64,000 nucleotides of DNA from Rhizobium sp. J15 (GTDB lineage: Bacteria; Pseudomonadota; Alphaproteobacteria; Rhizobiales; Rhizobiaceae): NCBI RefSeq assembly GCF_002531825.1, contig NZ_NWSX01000007.1:62001-126000 (forward strand). The letters are read 5' to 3'. Positions within the stretch are counted from its first letter, which is position 1, and each line of letters opens with the position of its first letter. Below are positions 53,821 through 63,375 of this stretch, piece by piece. The notes beneath the pieces were generated by a model that worked only from the letters and a program-made list of their open reading frames with translations, was not told where the DNA came from and ran no database searches. Both the position numbers and the translations under genes were made by a program.

Positions 53821-54999
53821 TTAGCTGGCTTGCATCGCTATCAGCTTCTGGAGCGCCTTCTCGTAGCTGTTCTCGGCGAGGTAGCGCAGCAGGAATTCGC
53901 GCGCCTTGCCGGCCTTCTCCCGCGCAAGCGCGGGCACGCGGAAAATCTCTCTCAGATGCGCGGCCGCGATTTCAGGAGAGGGATCTGCCCAGACCGCGTC
54001 CTTGAGCCCGGCAAATTCCGGATGCGTATCGACAACGGGAATGAGGGGAGAGGCGACCGGCCAGCTATTGTCGGGGTCGCAGAAGTCCACTGTCCCCGAC
54101 CAGGCGGTGGATATGACGGGCGTCCCCTGCATGATCGCCTCGGCAACCGTCAGTCCGAAACCTTCCGAGCGGTGCAGCGAAAGATAGGCATCGGAAGAGC
54201 GGATGAGACCGTTGATATCGGCATCCGACAGCCTGTCGGTGACGATCCTGATCCTGATGTCGCCCGCGACCGAAGCGATCAGCTCGCGCAGGTCCGCATC
54301 CTTATCGACATTGCCGCTGGCCTTCATCAGCAGAAAGGCGTTCGGGCATTCGGCGGCAAATATCCTGAAGGCGTCGATGACCGCCTGCGGGTTCTTCCTG
54401 TTGATCGACGATCCGGCGCTGAAGATGAAGCTGACCAGAAAAGCGTCCTTTTCGATGCCGAACTTCTCTCGCATGCCTTCCGTCGCCGCCTTTTCGGTGA
54501 CGGGATGCGGAACCACGATGACGGGCGCCTTGGTGAGAGGGGCAATCGTCCGCCTGGTGAATTCCGACGGCACGAAGATCGCATTCATGTAACGCAATCC
54601 ATTGCGCCACTCCGCCGGCACGACCTCGAGCTCCCAGGCGAAATAGCCGATGTTGAAGGCGCGGGTGAAGTTCGCGAGCCCCTTCTTCAGGATGGCGCGC
54701 GGCAGCATCGGCGGATTGAGATGCCAGATCCGGCTCCCCGGCGGTTCGGTGGAGAGATGCGATGGCGCCCAGCCGGCAAAGGACTTCTCATCCGGATGCG
54801 TGCTGACATCGGACAGCGAGATTGCCTGCCCCGCCCCCGCAAGCGCGCCGGCGCAGAGCCTTGCCGATTCGCCGACGCCGACGGCCATTGAGAGATAGCC
54901 GACGATTTCCATGGGCTTGCGGGGATTGAAGGCAAGGCGCGACCGAGGAATCAGCCGCTGCAGGACGTGAGCACGCAGAAAGCGGTATGTCGTTCTCAA
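53821..54999 (-). CDS. GT4-family glycosyltransferase
   Basis: GT-B transferase of 392 residues. The N-terminus VGYLSMAVGVGESARLCAGAL is typical of transferases found in capsule or exopolysaccharide loci. The C-domain shows FIFSAGSSINRKNPQAVIDAF and LSLHRSEGFGLTVAEAIMQGTPVISTAWSG with the EX7E motif. It lies 41 bases downstream of the GH2-type gene and 88 bases upstream of the flippase fusion, same strand. Probably adds a sugar to a lipid-linked intermediate that the flippase exports; the sugar is unknown. Confidence 0.9.
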   Translation of the reverse strand: MRTTYRFLRAHVLQRLIPRSRLAFNPRKPMEIVGYLSMAVGVGESARLCAGALAGAGQAISLSDVSTHPDEKSFAGWAPSHLSTEPPGSRIWHLNPPMLPRAILKKGLANFTRAFNIGYFAWELEVVPAEWRNGLRYMNAIFVPSEFTRRTIAPLTKAPVIVVPHPVTEKAATEGMREKFGIEKDAFLVSFIFSAGSSINRKNPQAVIDAFRIFAAECPNAFLLMKASGNVDKDADLRELIASVAGDIRIRIVTDRLSDADINGLIRSSDAYLSLHRSEGFGLTVAEAIMQGTPVISTAWSGTVDFCDPDNSWPVASPLIPVVDTHPEFAGLKDAVWADPSPEIAAAHLREIFRVPALAREKAGKAREFLLRYLAENSYEKALQKLIAMQAS

Positions 55000-55040
55000 A
55001 ACAGCTCTTTCTCAATGGATAGGCCTCCCGAGCGGGAGCT

Positions 55041-57521
55041 TTAGCCCGCGAACGTGACGCGATGCGAACTGCCTAGACTTCTGATTTCGCCCGTCGGCGG
55101 AACATCGTTCTCGATACCGGGCAGCGCGTGGAGCCTCACGCGCCGCAATGCGCCGGGAGCAAGGTGGAACCAGTCGTCGTCGGCCCTATAGCCTTCGACG
55201 TCGATATGCACCGATTGCGCCAGCCGGTCGGTTCTGAGGTCGACGACCCAGTCGTCGCCGTCTCTGCCGAGCGACGCCTCGATGGCTGCATCATGCAGCG
55301 CTTTTCCGCGCCCGCAGGGGAAGTGGAAGCTTTCCGCCAGAACCGCGCTGTCGGCAAGCGAGCGCAGGCGCGCCACGCTTGCATCATGCGACGGCGGCCC
55401 GAAACGGAAGGCATAGGTCGTATCGAAAAAGGCGCCGAAGAGCGCGGTCGCAGCGAAACGCTGCGTGTCCCTTGCCGCCAGCTTGAAGGCCAAGCTGCCG
55501 CTGACGACCTGCTGCCTTCCATCGCGCAGGCAGGCGACCTCGAGCTCGACGTCGAGATCGGCATCCGTCTCGTTGACGACATGCACATCGAGGCCGTTGG
55601 TTCCCTCGTCGGTGAAGATTGCCTGGATCGGCCGGAACGCGCGGCGCATCGCATACCAGACGGGTTTCGGCTCGCCGGTGGAATCGATGACCCCCCAGCC
55701 GGGACCGGGCATGAGGTCCTGCAGTGTCCAGACGAGCGCTCCGTTGCAGGCCGAACCCTTGCGCCGCCATTCGGCGAAAGTCTCCTCGATCACCTCGCCG
55801 GTGACGGCGCGGGAGAGATCGAGATAGCGCTCCGGGTCTTCGCGGCGCAGCCGGGCCGGATCGAGACCGTAGAGAAGCTCGAGATAGAAGTCGCGAACAT
55901 CCTCGAAATCCCAGGATGCGCTGCGGTCGCGCGGCACGCGCGCCTTCCAGAGCGGGCTGTGCACGGCGGGCACGTCGAGATGACGCTGCAGCGTCCTTTG
56001 CTGCGGCACATGCGCGAAAGCGAGGCTCTCGGAGGCAAACCGCACGTCGGCGCGGCGCGCATCCGCGAGCGGCCGCATATAGGCGCCGACCCCGTAATAA
56101 TGCGCAATGCCTGAATTGGGCGAGAACGGCATCGCTCCGCCATAGGGCGAGTTCGGAACATAGGGCACGTCAGGACGCATGCGCGCGGTGATCGCCGGGA
56201 TGATTTCGTCGGTGACGGGCCCGCTCCAGAATTCCATGGGCAGGCCGAGCATCGCCGCCTGCTGGTGGATCTCGCTGCCGCCGCAGAGCACGGCGAGGCA
56301 AGGCGAACCCTGGACGCCGTGCAGGAATTCCTCGACCTCGGCTTGGACATGGCCGAGGAAGGCCTTGTCGTTGCGCGGATAGTCGAAATTGGCGAACATG
56401 AAATCCTGCCACACCAACAGGCCGAGCTCATCGCAGAGGGCAAAGAATTCGGGCGTCTCATAAGCCATGGTGCCGCCGATGCGGATCATGTTCATGCCGG
56501 CTTGCGCGGCAAGCCGCAGGAACGGCTCGTAATCCGCCCGACCGCCCGGCAATCGCGCGATGTCGGCCGTCGTCCATACCGCGCCGCGGCAGAAGACGCG
56601 CTCGCCGTTGATCAGGAGCCCAAAATCATCGCCATCGGCGCCGCGCTCGACCTCGATGCGCCGGAAACCAGTCCTGCCGAGCGGATATTCCGCCCCATCA
56701 GACACCAGCGTCAGGTCGTAGAGACGCGGAACGCCATGTGTATGCGGCCACCAGGGCTCGATGTCGGAAAGCTTGAGGATGGCGGAATAGTGATTGTCGC
56801 CGACCTTCTCGAAGGGCTGTTCCATGCCGCCGCAGTGCAACAGCATCGCCGGCTTCTCGGCATTGCTGTGCAGGGAAACGCTGAGACGGCCGGCGCCGCT
56901 CTCATCCAGCACGGCCCGGATGGAGACATTGTCGATCGAGATGGATTTGCGCCGCACCAGCGAAATCGGCCGCCACGGTCCGACGGCATGGATCTCGGGG
57001 CACCAGCCGGGCATATGGCCGAGCAGCGTCGTGCGGAAATTCTTCAGCCCCGCCGGCGTGATCATCTGCGGCCGCCAGCGCGCGCGCGGGCCGGGCTCGG
57101 ACAGGCGCGGCCCGAGCGCGCGGAAGCAGAGCGCCAGCTCGTCACCGCCCAGAAGCGTCACCGGGAGCTCATGCGCCGTGAACATGCTCTCGGAAAAGAG
57201 GATTTCCTCGCCATTGAGGAAGACATGGCACAGCGTCGCAAGACCGCCGAAACGCAGGATCGCCTCGCCGGGCTCGGCATCGAAAAGCCGGCAGAGATAC
57301 CAGGCGTCTTTCGTGTTCAGCGGCTCGGGATTTTCCCGGTCGAACAGCCCGGCTTTCTCAAGCGCCGCGGCAACGGTGCCGGGGACGGGTGCGGGGATGA
57401 ACTGCGCGGAAAGGTGAATGTCGTGCGGCACGGCGCAGGCGCCCGGCTCCGTCAGGATCAGGTTCCAGCCTTCGGAAAGCACACTTTCCTCGGCTCCGAT
57501 GCTTGCCAAACGCCCCCGCAT
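55041..57521 (-). CDS. GH2-family glycosidase (beta-mannosidase type), cytoplasmic
   Basis: An 826-residue protein with the GH2 plan: jelly-roll (SEGWNLILTEPGACAVPHDI and FGGLATLCHVFLNGEEILF), beta-sandwich, then TIM barrel (FCRGAVWTTADIARLPGG and NMIRIGGTMAYETPEFFALCDELGLLVWQDF). Acid/base Glu lies in CGGSEIHQQ, where the usual Asn-Glu is Ser-Glu; the nucleophile Glu is in RFASESLAF. No signal peptide, so its substrate would be cytoplasmic, perhaps a lipid-linked intermediate, or it may act as a transglycosidase. It starts 16 bases after the DUF1839 gene (GGAG before ATG 57521), inside the carrier-protein operon. Confidence 0.85.
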   Translation of the reverse strand: MRGRLASIGAEESVLSEGWNLILTEPGACAVPHDIHLSAQFIPAPVPGTVAAALEKAGLFDRENPEPLNTKDAWYLCRLFDAEPGEAILRFGGLATLCHVFLNGEEILFSESMFTAHELPVTLLGGDELALCFRALGPRLSEPGPRARWRPQMITPAGLKNFRTTLLGHMPGWCPEIHAVGPWRPISLVRRKSISIDNVSIRAVLDESGAGRLSVSLHSNAEKPAMLLHCGGMEQPFEKVGDNHYSAILKLSDIEPWWPHTHGVPRLYDLTLVSDGAEYPLGRTGFRRIEVERGADGDDFGLLINGERVFCRGAVWTTADIARLPGGRADYEPFLRLAAQAGMNMIRIGGTMAYETPEFFALCDELGLLVWQDFMFANFDYPRNDKAFLGHVQAEVEEFLHGVQGSPCLAVLCGGSEIHQQAAMLGLPMEFWSGPVTDEIIPAITARMRPDVPYVPNSPYGGAMPFSPNSGIAHYYGVGAYMRPLADARRADVRFASESLAFAHVPQQRTLQRHLDVPAVHSPLWKARVPRDRSASWDFEDVRDFYLELLYGLDPARLRREDPERYLDLSRAVTGEVIEETFAEWRRKGSACNGALVWTLQDLMPGPGWGVIDSTGEPKPVWYAMRRAFRPIQAIFTDEGTNGLDVHVVNETDADLDVELEVACLRDGRQQVVSGSLAFKLAARDTQRFAATALFGAFFDTTYAFRFGPPSHDASVARLRSLADSAVLAESFHFPCGRGKALHDAAIEASLGRDGDDWVVDLRTDRLAQSVHIDVEGYRADDDWFHLAPGALRRVRLHALPGIENDVPPTGEIRSLGSSHRVTFAG

Positions 57522-57537
57522 GGTCAAATCTCCGGCC

Positions 57538-58506
57538 TCAGACTCGCTCCGCAAGCGATGCCATCATGGAATCCCATGCATCGGCGGCCGGATCAAGTGC
57601 CGCCTGCAGCGGCTCGAACCTCCTGCGGGCGACTGCGCGGGCAAGCTGGAACTGCACGGATTTCGCCGCGTCGGAAATACGCCGGGCATCTTCGGCCGCC
57701 GCCGCGAATTCCGAGGAGAGCCAGGCCAGATAATCGGATGCCAGCTCGAAATTGGCGCCGACCTGGCGAAGCGTGTTGAAGGCATATTTGTGGAAGAAGC
57801 CGAACGGCCGCTCCGCCACCGCCTCCACCTGCTGCGGAAAGACGGCAGCGAAGGCGCGGATCGGGTTTTCGCGGGGACGCCTGGCGAAATGAAAATCCGC
57901 GAGTTGCCGCGCGGTCGCCCTCAGATGCGCTTCATCGGCGGGCTTGTCCGGAAACCGTGCAAACTCCGTATAGGGCAGGAAGGGCGGATCGCTCTCCGCC
58001 AGATGCTGCTGGAACAGCCCGTCGAAATCTTCGCCTTCCAGCTGGAAATAGCCGGCATTGTGGAAATACTCGACCCGCTTTGCCGCCACGTCCAGCCGGT
58101 TGATTGCCACTGTCGTCTTGCCGTGCTCCTGCCGGTAGGCGGTTCCCCGCGTATCCGGCATGTAGAAGGAATCCATCTCGATCAGGCAGAGGCGGCCGCG
58201 CGCAATCTGCACGTCGACATGCCGTTCGACGCGGTCGTAGATCGCAAGCTCGGTCGCGCGGATGCCGTAGAGCGCTTCGAGATCATCGAGCGGCACCTTG
58301 AAGAAGGTGAACTGGTCGCCCTCGAAATCCTGCGCCAGGGTGAAACCCAGCATCGCCTCGGGGGCGGCGCCCGCCGTCGCCAGCACCTCGATCCAGAGGT
58401 CGACATAGCAATTGGTTTCCGGCCATGCGCGCTCGCCGGAATGCAGCGCGTGCTGCCGGTAGGTTTCCGGGCTGATCCCCGGGAAGACCGATGTCATTGA
58501 TGTCAT
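57538..58506 (-). CDS. DUF1839 family protein
   Basis: A 322-residue protein starting [20 protein letters not shown]. Conserved blocks include ETNCYVDLWIEVLATAG, GDQFTFFKVPLDDLEALYGI, RLCLIEMDSFYMPDTRGTAYR and NAGYFQLEGEDFDGLF. The Cys in TNCYVD, and Asp/Tyr in MDSFYLPD-type motifs, make a transglutaminase-like or acyltransferase active site possible. The family is linked to amino acid:[carrier protein] ligases in rhizobia, so it is a good candidate for the enzyme that moves the aminoacyl group from the carrier to its acceptor (inference). Its ATG overlaps the ligase stop (TGATG). Confidence 0.85.
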   Translation of the reverse strand: MTSMTSVFPGISPETYRQHALHSGERAWPETNCYVDLWIEVLATAGAAPEAMLGFTLAQDFEGDQFTFFKVPLDDLEALYGIRATELAIYDRVERHVDVQIARGRLCLIEMDSFYMPDTRGTAYRQEHGKTTVAINRLDVAAKRVEYFHNAGYFQLEGEDFDGLFQQHLAESDPPFLPYTEFARFPDKPADEAHLRATARQLADFHFARRPRENPIRAFAAVFPQQVEAVAERPFGFFHKYAFNTLRQVGANFELASDYLAWLSSEFAAAAEDARRISDAAKSVQFQLARAVARRRFEPLQAALDPAADAWDSMMASLAERV

Positions 58507-59423
58507 CAGCCCCACAGCGTTTTCCGCACGCCGGCCGGCCACTCCTTCACGTCGAGCCCGTGGTGGTGGAAGAGCGCGAGCGCGATGCGCTCCAGCCCGA
58601 AGCCGACGCAGGCCGTATGCGCGACGCTGCCGTCCTCGAGGTTGAGGCCCCACTTCAGGCCGAAGGAGTCCTGATGGTAGTTGAAGCTCATGCAGGCCGT
58701 CGGCTTCGCCGCCGACGTGATCGGGATCAGCAGTTCGAACTTCAGGTTCTGGTCACGCTGGTTGTTGACCATCATCTTGCCGGCACGGCCGAAGAACGGA
58801 TCGTTGGCGACGTCGATGGTTACATCGAGGCCGAGCTGCTTCATCATCTCGACACCGCGATCCATCCATTTCTGGCGGAAATCGGTGACGTGCTGTTCCG
58901 TTCCCATGCAGACATATTCGCGCATGCGGAACAGCTGCTGGCGCGCCGGATCCTTCGACGGTTCGTGGCGGAAGCAATAGGACTGCAGGTCGAATAGGCC
59001 GCCCGTCTTCGGCAGGTTGCCGCGCTTGGCAATCGTCGGATAGAGCGGATAGCAGGCAGCCGGCGTCAGCACGATATCGGTCGCCTGCTGGCCCTTGGTC
59101 CAGTCCTCGCCGACTTCCATGCATTCCAGCAGGCTCATGTGATCGAGCTCGCTGCCGCAGAAACTGTGCACCGTGCCGGCAAGCTGCGGGAAGCTCTTCA
59201 TGTAGCCGCTCTTTTCGAAGAGCGCGCGGTTCATGCCGGGCGGAAAACGCATCGCTTCGGCGCCATCGGCGCCGCCGAATGTATCGATCAGCCGCTCGAA
59301 GGCGGTGATGACATCTTCGAACTGGCCGCTGCGGCCATAGAGACCGTCAACGCCGGTATCGATCAGCAGGCCGGATTCGAAGAGCCGGTCCAGAAACGAG
59401 GTCTGCATATCCATGACTGTCAC
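58506..59423 (-). CDS. Amino acid:[carrier protein] ligase (SerRS-like)
   Basis: A 305-residue class II synthetase-like catalytic domain without a tRNA-binding arm, homologous to Bradyrhizobium Bll0957 and Agrobacterium Atu2573, which activate glycine or alanine with ATP and load it on a dedicated carrier protein. Visible: motif 2 [19 protein letters not shown] (about 151-169), motif 3 [12 protein letters not shown] (274-285), and the atypical-SerRS zinc ligands Cys124 (PAACYP), Glu176 (MGTEQH) and Cys272 (AHTACVG). The GTG start at 59423 overlaps the upstream stop (GTGA). The cognate carrier is encoded at 60601-60852. Confidence 0.92.
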   Translation of the reverse strand: MTVMDMQTSFLDRLFESGLLIDTGVDGLYGRSGQFEDVITAFERLIDTFGGADGAEAMRFPPGMNRALFEKSGYMKSFPQLAGTVHSFCGSELDHMSLLECMEVGEDWTKGQQATDIVLTPAACYPLYPTIAKRGNLPKTGGLFDLQSYCFRHEPSKDPARQQLFRMREYVCMGTEQHVTDFRQKWMDRGVEMMKQLGLDVTIDVANDPFFGRAGKMMVNNQRDQNLKFELLIPITSAAKPTACMSFNYHQDSFGLKWGLNLEDGSVAHTACVGFGLERIALALFHHHGLDVKEWPAGVRKTLWG

Positions 59424-60601
59424 CCCAGTAGGCTAGTGTCCTGCTTGTGGACGAGGAGCATGCTCGACGTGTTGCCGAGGATGCGGTCGTTCGAAATCAT
59501 CAGCTGTGCGGAATGCGCATCGCGCAGATGGCGTCCGAGGCTGAAGGGCGTACCGTTCTTGTAGCCCATGATGCCGCAGATCAGCATGGCGTGATTGACG
59601 ATCTCCAGGATCGTCTCGGACGAGGCGATCTTGACGTTGTTCATCGCAACCGCAAAGCCCATCGACGACAGCCTGTCGGAATCCGCCTTGGCGTCCTCAT
59701 AGGCCTTGAGCCCGGCGACGACGTTGGATTTCACCATCTGCAGCAGGTTCGAGACTTCGGCGAGGCGCAGCGCGCCCGGCGGCTGCGCATCCGGCGCCTT
59801 GCGGGCAGCGGCGCGCACGAAGGCCTGGGCGCGTGCGACGGCATCGACCGCGATCCCGTACCAGACGCCGCTCCACAGGAGGTGCGAGGAAGCGAGCATG
59901 GATTGCGCGGCGATTTCCGCGAAAGGCTTCGGCAGGATTTGTCGCGCCGGCGCTTCGCCTTTGAAGAGGAAGCCGTCGGAACAGGTGCCGCGCATGCCGA
60001 GCGTATTCCAGGCATGCGTCTTTTCGAGCGTGTACTGATCCTTGAGGAAGGCCGTCAGCACCTGATCGGAAGAAGCCGCCTGGGCGTGGGCACGCGAAGT
60101 GATGAGAATGGCGTCGGCATGCGAGCCGTAGGAGATGACGGTGGCATCCTTTTCCAGCCGGCAGATGTCGCCGTCGACCTCGATCGCGCAGATGCTGTTG
60201 CGCAGGTTTCCGCCGATGCCGCCCTCGGTCGTGGCCGACGCGATCAGCAGCTGGTCGGCAGCGATGCTATGCATGAAACTGCGATGCCATTCGCTGTCGG
60301 CGCCATGTTCGACGAGGCTCGACAGCTTGATGTGGTGCATGGCGAAGACCATGGCGCTTGCCGCGCAAGCCTGGCCGAGCATCGAGCACAATTCGGCGAT
60401 TTCGGTGGTCGACGCCGATTCACCGCCGAGCTGGCGGGGAATCTGGATGCCGAGAAGCCTTTCGGCCTTCATCGCATCCACGGCCTCCCGGGGAAAGCGG
60501 CCCTCGATATCGACGGTATCGGCGTGTTTGGCCGCAATTTCGGCGACACGGGCGACCCTTGCGACAAGACCGTCCTGCATGATCTTGACGGGGAAGTTCA
60601 T
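59420..60601 (-). CDS. Acyl-CoA-dehydrogenase-like flavoprotein
   Basis: A 393-residue flavoprotein of the ACAD fold: N-terminal helical domain ([26 protein letters not shown]), central beta domain ([19 protein letters not shown] and [16 protein letters not shown]), and C-terminal helical domain ([31 protein letters not shown]). Members next to carrier-protein genes oxidise aminoacyl groups held on the carrier, as in prolyl-carrier dehydrogenases. The usual catalytic Glu is not obvious, so a hydroxylase or oxidase role is also possible. It is coupled at both ends (TGATG with the carrier, GTGA with the ligase). Confidence 0.88.
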   Translation of the reverse strand: MNFPVKIMQDGLVARVARVAEIAAKHADTVDIEGRFPREAVDAMKAERLLGIQIPRQLGGESASTTEIAELCSMLGQACAASAMVFAMHHIKLSSLVEHGADSEWHRSFMHSIAADQLLIASATTEGGIGGNLRNSICAIEVDGDICRLEKDATVISYGSHADAILITSRAHAQAASSDQVLTAFLKDQYTLEKTHAWNTLGMRGTCSDGFLFKGEAPARQILPKPFAEIAAQSMLASSHLLWSGVWYGIAVDAVARAQAFVRAAARKAPDAQPPGALRLAEVSNLLQMVKSNVVAGLKAYEDAKADSDRLSSMGFAVAMNNVKIASSETILEIVNHAMLICGIMGYKNGTPFSLGRHLRDAHSAQLMISNDRILGNTSSMLLVHKQDTSLLG

Positions 60602-60852
60602 CAGGCGACCTTCCGGCTGTCCCGGATGATATCGACCGTCTTGGCGATCGCCGAGATGCTCGCGAAGGATTTGCGGTTCAGGAGATTGTCGGGAAATTCG
60701 ATGTCGAACGCCTCTTCGATGCCCAGCATCAGCTGCACCGAGGCAAAGGACGTCAGGCCCGCCGCATAAAGATCGGCGTCGTCGGCGACCTGATCGATTG
60801 CGACAGGAAGCTTGCCGAATTTGGCTACGAGGTCGCGGATTGTCTTATTCAT
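60601..60852 (-). CDS. Atypical acyl carrier protein, aminoacyl carrier
   Basis: An 83-residue carrier: LVAKFGKLPVAIDQVADDAD, then YAAGLTSFASVQLMLGIEEAF, and FPDNLLNRKSFASISAIAKT. The phosphopantetheine site is Ser35 in GLTSFAS, with TSF where fatty-acid ACP has DSL, as in carriers that pair with amino acid:[carrier protein] ligases. It is the first gene of the operon (GGAG before ATG 60852). The 263-base upstream gap (60853-61115) is AT-rich and carries a small hairpin (GCGGAA/TTCCGC, 60921-60941) and an imperfect dyad at 61041-61080, so the operon promoter probably lies there. Confidence 0.9.
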   Translation of the reverse strand: MNKTIRDLVAKFGKLPVAIDQVADDADLYAAGLTSFASVQLMLGIEEAFDIEFPDNLLNRKSFASISAIAKTVDIIRDSRKVA

Positions 60853-61115
60853 CCCATCACTCCAAGATTCTCATGATCCCGAACCGGCGTTCATCGCCTT
60901 GTCATGAGCGTTCTTTTAGTGCGGAAAACAGAACATTCCGCTAATGTGTTGGGTTAAATATGATTGTTGCTCATAGTTAGAATTTTATCGATCCACTCGG
61001 ACAAGCGGCGAATATTCGTTCTATATCAATGCCCTGGCATCGTTTCAGCCGTAATGTTCTTCACGGCTTGCGGTGAAACGAGTACAGAAATGACACGGAA
61101 AAGCGGCGATTTGCC

Positions 61116-62168
61116 TTAATTAGCAGGCGGATAGGAATGCTCGCCGCCGCGATAATCCGAAACCGAATAACAGCCTTCGCCCGTTGCCCGGACTGTGCTT
61201 GCGCTGACGACGGCCTTGCCGTGGCCGCCCGGAATGTCGAGGATGTAGGCCGGCTGGCAAAGGCCGGAAATCCGCCCGCGCAGCGCCGCCACGATCCGCT
61301 GCCCCTCCTCGATCGTCAATCTGAAATGACCGGTGCCGGGCGCCAGATCCGGATGGTGGAGGTAATAGGGTTTGACGCGGATTTCGACGAAAGCCTTCAT
61401 CAGCTCCGCCAGCACATCGGGATCGTCGTTGACGCCTTTCAGCAGCACCGATTGGCTGATCATGGCGATACCGGCATCGACGAGGCGGGCGCAGGCGGCG
61501 CGCGCTTCCGCCGTCAGTTCCCTGGCATGGTTGGCATGCAGCGCCACATAGACCGTCTTGCCGCTCGCCTTCAGCGCGTCGATCATCGCCGCGTCGATCT
61601 TCTCTGGATCGACGACGGGAACGCGCGTGTGGAAACGCACGATCTTCACATGCGCGATATCCGCGAGCGCCTCCATGATCTCGCGGAGCCGGCGCGGCGA
61701 AAGCACCAGCGGATCGCCGCCGGTCAGAATGACCTCCCAGATTTCCTGGTGGCTTCTGATGTAATCGAAGGCTGCTTCCATCGCAGCCGCATCGAGCGTG
61801 CCAAGGCCCTGCGGCCCCACCATTTCCCGGCGGAAACAGAAGCGGCAATAGACCGGGCAGACATGCACGGCCTTCAGCAGCACGCGGTCGGGATAGCGGT
61901 GAACGATGCCTTCGACCGGGCTATGGGCATGATCGCCGATCGGGTCGGCGCGTTCCTCCGGCGCGACCGTCAATTCGCCTGCGTCGGGCACGAATTGGCG
62001 CGCGATCGGATCAGCGGGATCGGCGCGATCGATCAGCCTGGTGACGGCAGGCGTCAGCGCGATCGCATAGCGTGCGGCAACCGCCTCGAGCGCTGCGCGG
62101 CCGGCAGGCGCGGCGAGCCCCGCTTTGACGAGATCCTCGACGCTCTTGATCGGTTTGACGGCATTCAT
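61116..62168 (-). CDS. epmB: EF-P beta-lysylation protein EpmB (lysine 2,3-aminomutase family)
   Basis: Radical-SAM/PLP enzyme that converts alpha-lysine to beta-lysine for attachment to elongation factor P. The 350-residue protein has the motif CPVYCRFCFRRE with three cysteines (about residues 102-113), GGDPLVLSPRRL, RFHTRVPVVDPEKID, the PLP-lysine region GGHGKAVVS, and lacks the C-terminal extension of catabolic aminomutases. The start overlaps the epmA stop (ATGA). Epm genes here sit beside efp, which confirms the role. Confidence 0.93.
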   Translation of the reverse strand: MNAVKPIKSVEDLVKAGLAAPAGRAALEAVAARYAIALTPAVTRLIDRADPADPIARQFVPDAGELTVAPEERADPIGDHAHSPVEGIVHRYPDRVLLKAVHVCPVYCRFCFRREMVGPQGLGTLDAAAMEAAFDYIRSHQEIWEVILTGGDPLVLSPRRLREIMEALADIAHVKIVRFHTRVPVVDPEKIDAAMIDALKASGKTVYVALHANHARELTAEARAACARLVDAGIAMISQSVLLKGVNDDPDVLAELMKAFVEIRVKPYYLHHPDLAPGTGHFRLTIEEGQRIVAALRGRISGLCQPAYILDIPGGHGKAVVSASTVRATGEGCYSVSDYRGGEHSYPPAN

Positions 62169-63226
62169 TTTCCGTACTCCGCAACCGGCGCCCAGAGCAC
62201 ATGGTCGATGCGCGCGGCCCCCGTCGCCAGCATCACCAGCCGGTCGAAGCCAAGCGCGATGCCGCTTGCCTCGGGCATCAGCGAAAGCGCCGCCAGGAAA
62301 TCCTCGTCGATCGGATAGGTCTCGCCGTAGATCCGCGCCTTTTCGGCCATCTCGATCTCGAAGCGGCGCCGCTGTTCGGCGGCATTGGTGAGCTCGCCGA
62401 AGCCGTTGGCCAGCTCGACGCCGCAAGCATAGAGCTCGAAACGTTCGGCAACCCTGGGATCGCGCGCCGAGGGACGCGCAAGCGCGGCCTCCGAAACAGG
62501 ATATTCGTCGAGGATGGTGATGCGGCCGAAGCCGAGATGCGGCTCGATCTTTTCGACCAGCACCCGGCTGAAGAGATCGGCCCAGCCGTCGTCATCGGCA
62601 ACGCGCATGCCGGTACGTCTCAGCTCCGCTGCCAGATGATCGCGATCGGTCGAGCCGTCGGCGCTGACGGAGGCGAGGAGATCGATGCCGGCATGGCGTT
62701 CGAAGGCTTCGGCGACACTGAGCCGCTCCGGCCCGGCGAAAGGATCGCTGACGGCGCCGCGATAGGCGAGCGTCTTGGTCTTCACCGTCTCGGCCGCCAG
62801 CACCAGGATCCGCACGCAATCCATCATCAGGCTCTCATAGCTTTCGCCGGCGCGATACCATTCGAGCATGGTGAATTCGGGATGGTGCAGCGGCCCGCGC
62901 TCGCGGTTGCGGTAGACATGGGCAAAACACGAAATGCGTTTCTCGCCTGCCGCAAGCAGCTTCTTGCAGGCAAATTCCGGTGAAGTGTGCAGGTAGAATG
63001 GCGCCTTCTGCCCATCCGTCGTCACCGCTTCCGTCGCGAAGGCATGCAGATGCGCCTCGTTGCCGGGCGAGACCTGCAGCACCGCCGTATCGACCTCGAT
63101 GAAATCCTCGCGCGCGAAAAACCCGCGCAGCGCAGCCTGGATCGCATTACGCCCGATCAGGAACGGGCGGCGATCGGCATGCACGGACGGGGTCCACCAG
63201 GGGGACGCTTTGGCCGAAAAATTCAT
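62165..63226 (-). CDS. epmA: EF-P--(R)-beta-lysine ligase EpmA (GenX/PoxA)
   Basis: LysRS-like class II synthetase lacking the anticodon domain, 353 residues, which ligates (R)-beta-lysine to a conserved EF-P lysine. It has motif 2 [26 protein letters not shown] (about residues 100-125), [12 protein letters not shown], and motif 3 [17 protein letters not shown]. It is divergent from efp and coupled to epmB. EF-P lysylation helps ribosomes through polyproline stretches. Confidence 0.95.
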   Translation of the reverse strand: MNFSAKASPWWTPSVHADRRPFLIGRNAIQAALRGFFAREDFIEVDTAVLQVSPGNEAHLHAFATEAVTTDGQKAPFYLHTSPEFACKKLLAAGEKRISCFAHVYRNRERGPLHHPEFTMLEWYRAGESYESLMMDCVRILVLAAETVKTKTLAYRGAVSDPFAGPERLSVAEAFERHAGIDLLASVSADGSTDRDHLAAELRRTGMRVADDDGWADLFSRVLVEKIEPHLGFGRITILDEYPVSEAALARPSARDPRVAERFELYACGVELANGFGELTNAAEQRRRFEIEMAEKARIYGETYPIDEDFLAALSLMPEASGIALGFDRLVMLATGAARIDHVLWAPVAEYGK

Positions 63227-63375
63227 TCCAAGCTTTCTTCGCCGGAGAAGCCGGTATGGGGGGTGGCTATTTCCCGGATTTTAGGTTAGTTGCGCCCCCA
63301 AAGAAAAACATTTGCGTCTTCAGGGCGTCTCGTCAGTCCTCTACGACGCCGAAAGCCGAGTTACAAGGAAGTCTT

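Noticed and set aside
49220..60852. Glycan/carrier locus as a recent horizontal acquisition
   Set aside because: GC-rich codon use looks like the neighbours and there is no integrase, tRNA junction or flanking repeat; no positive evidence for recent transfer.
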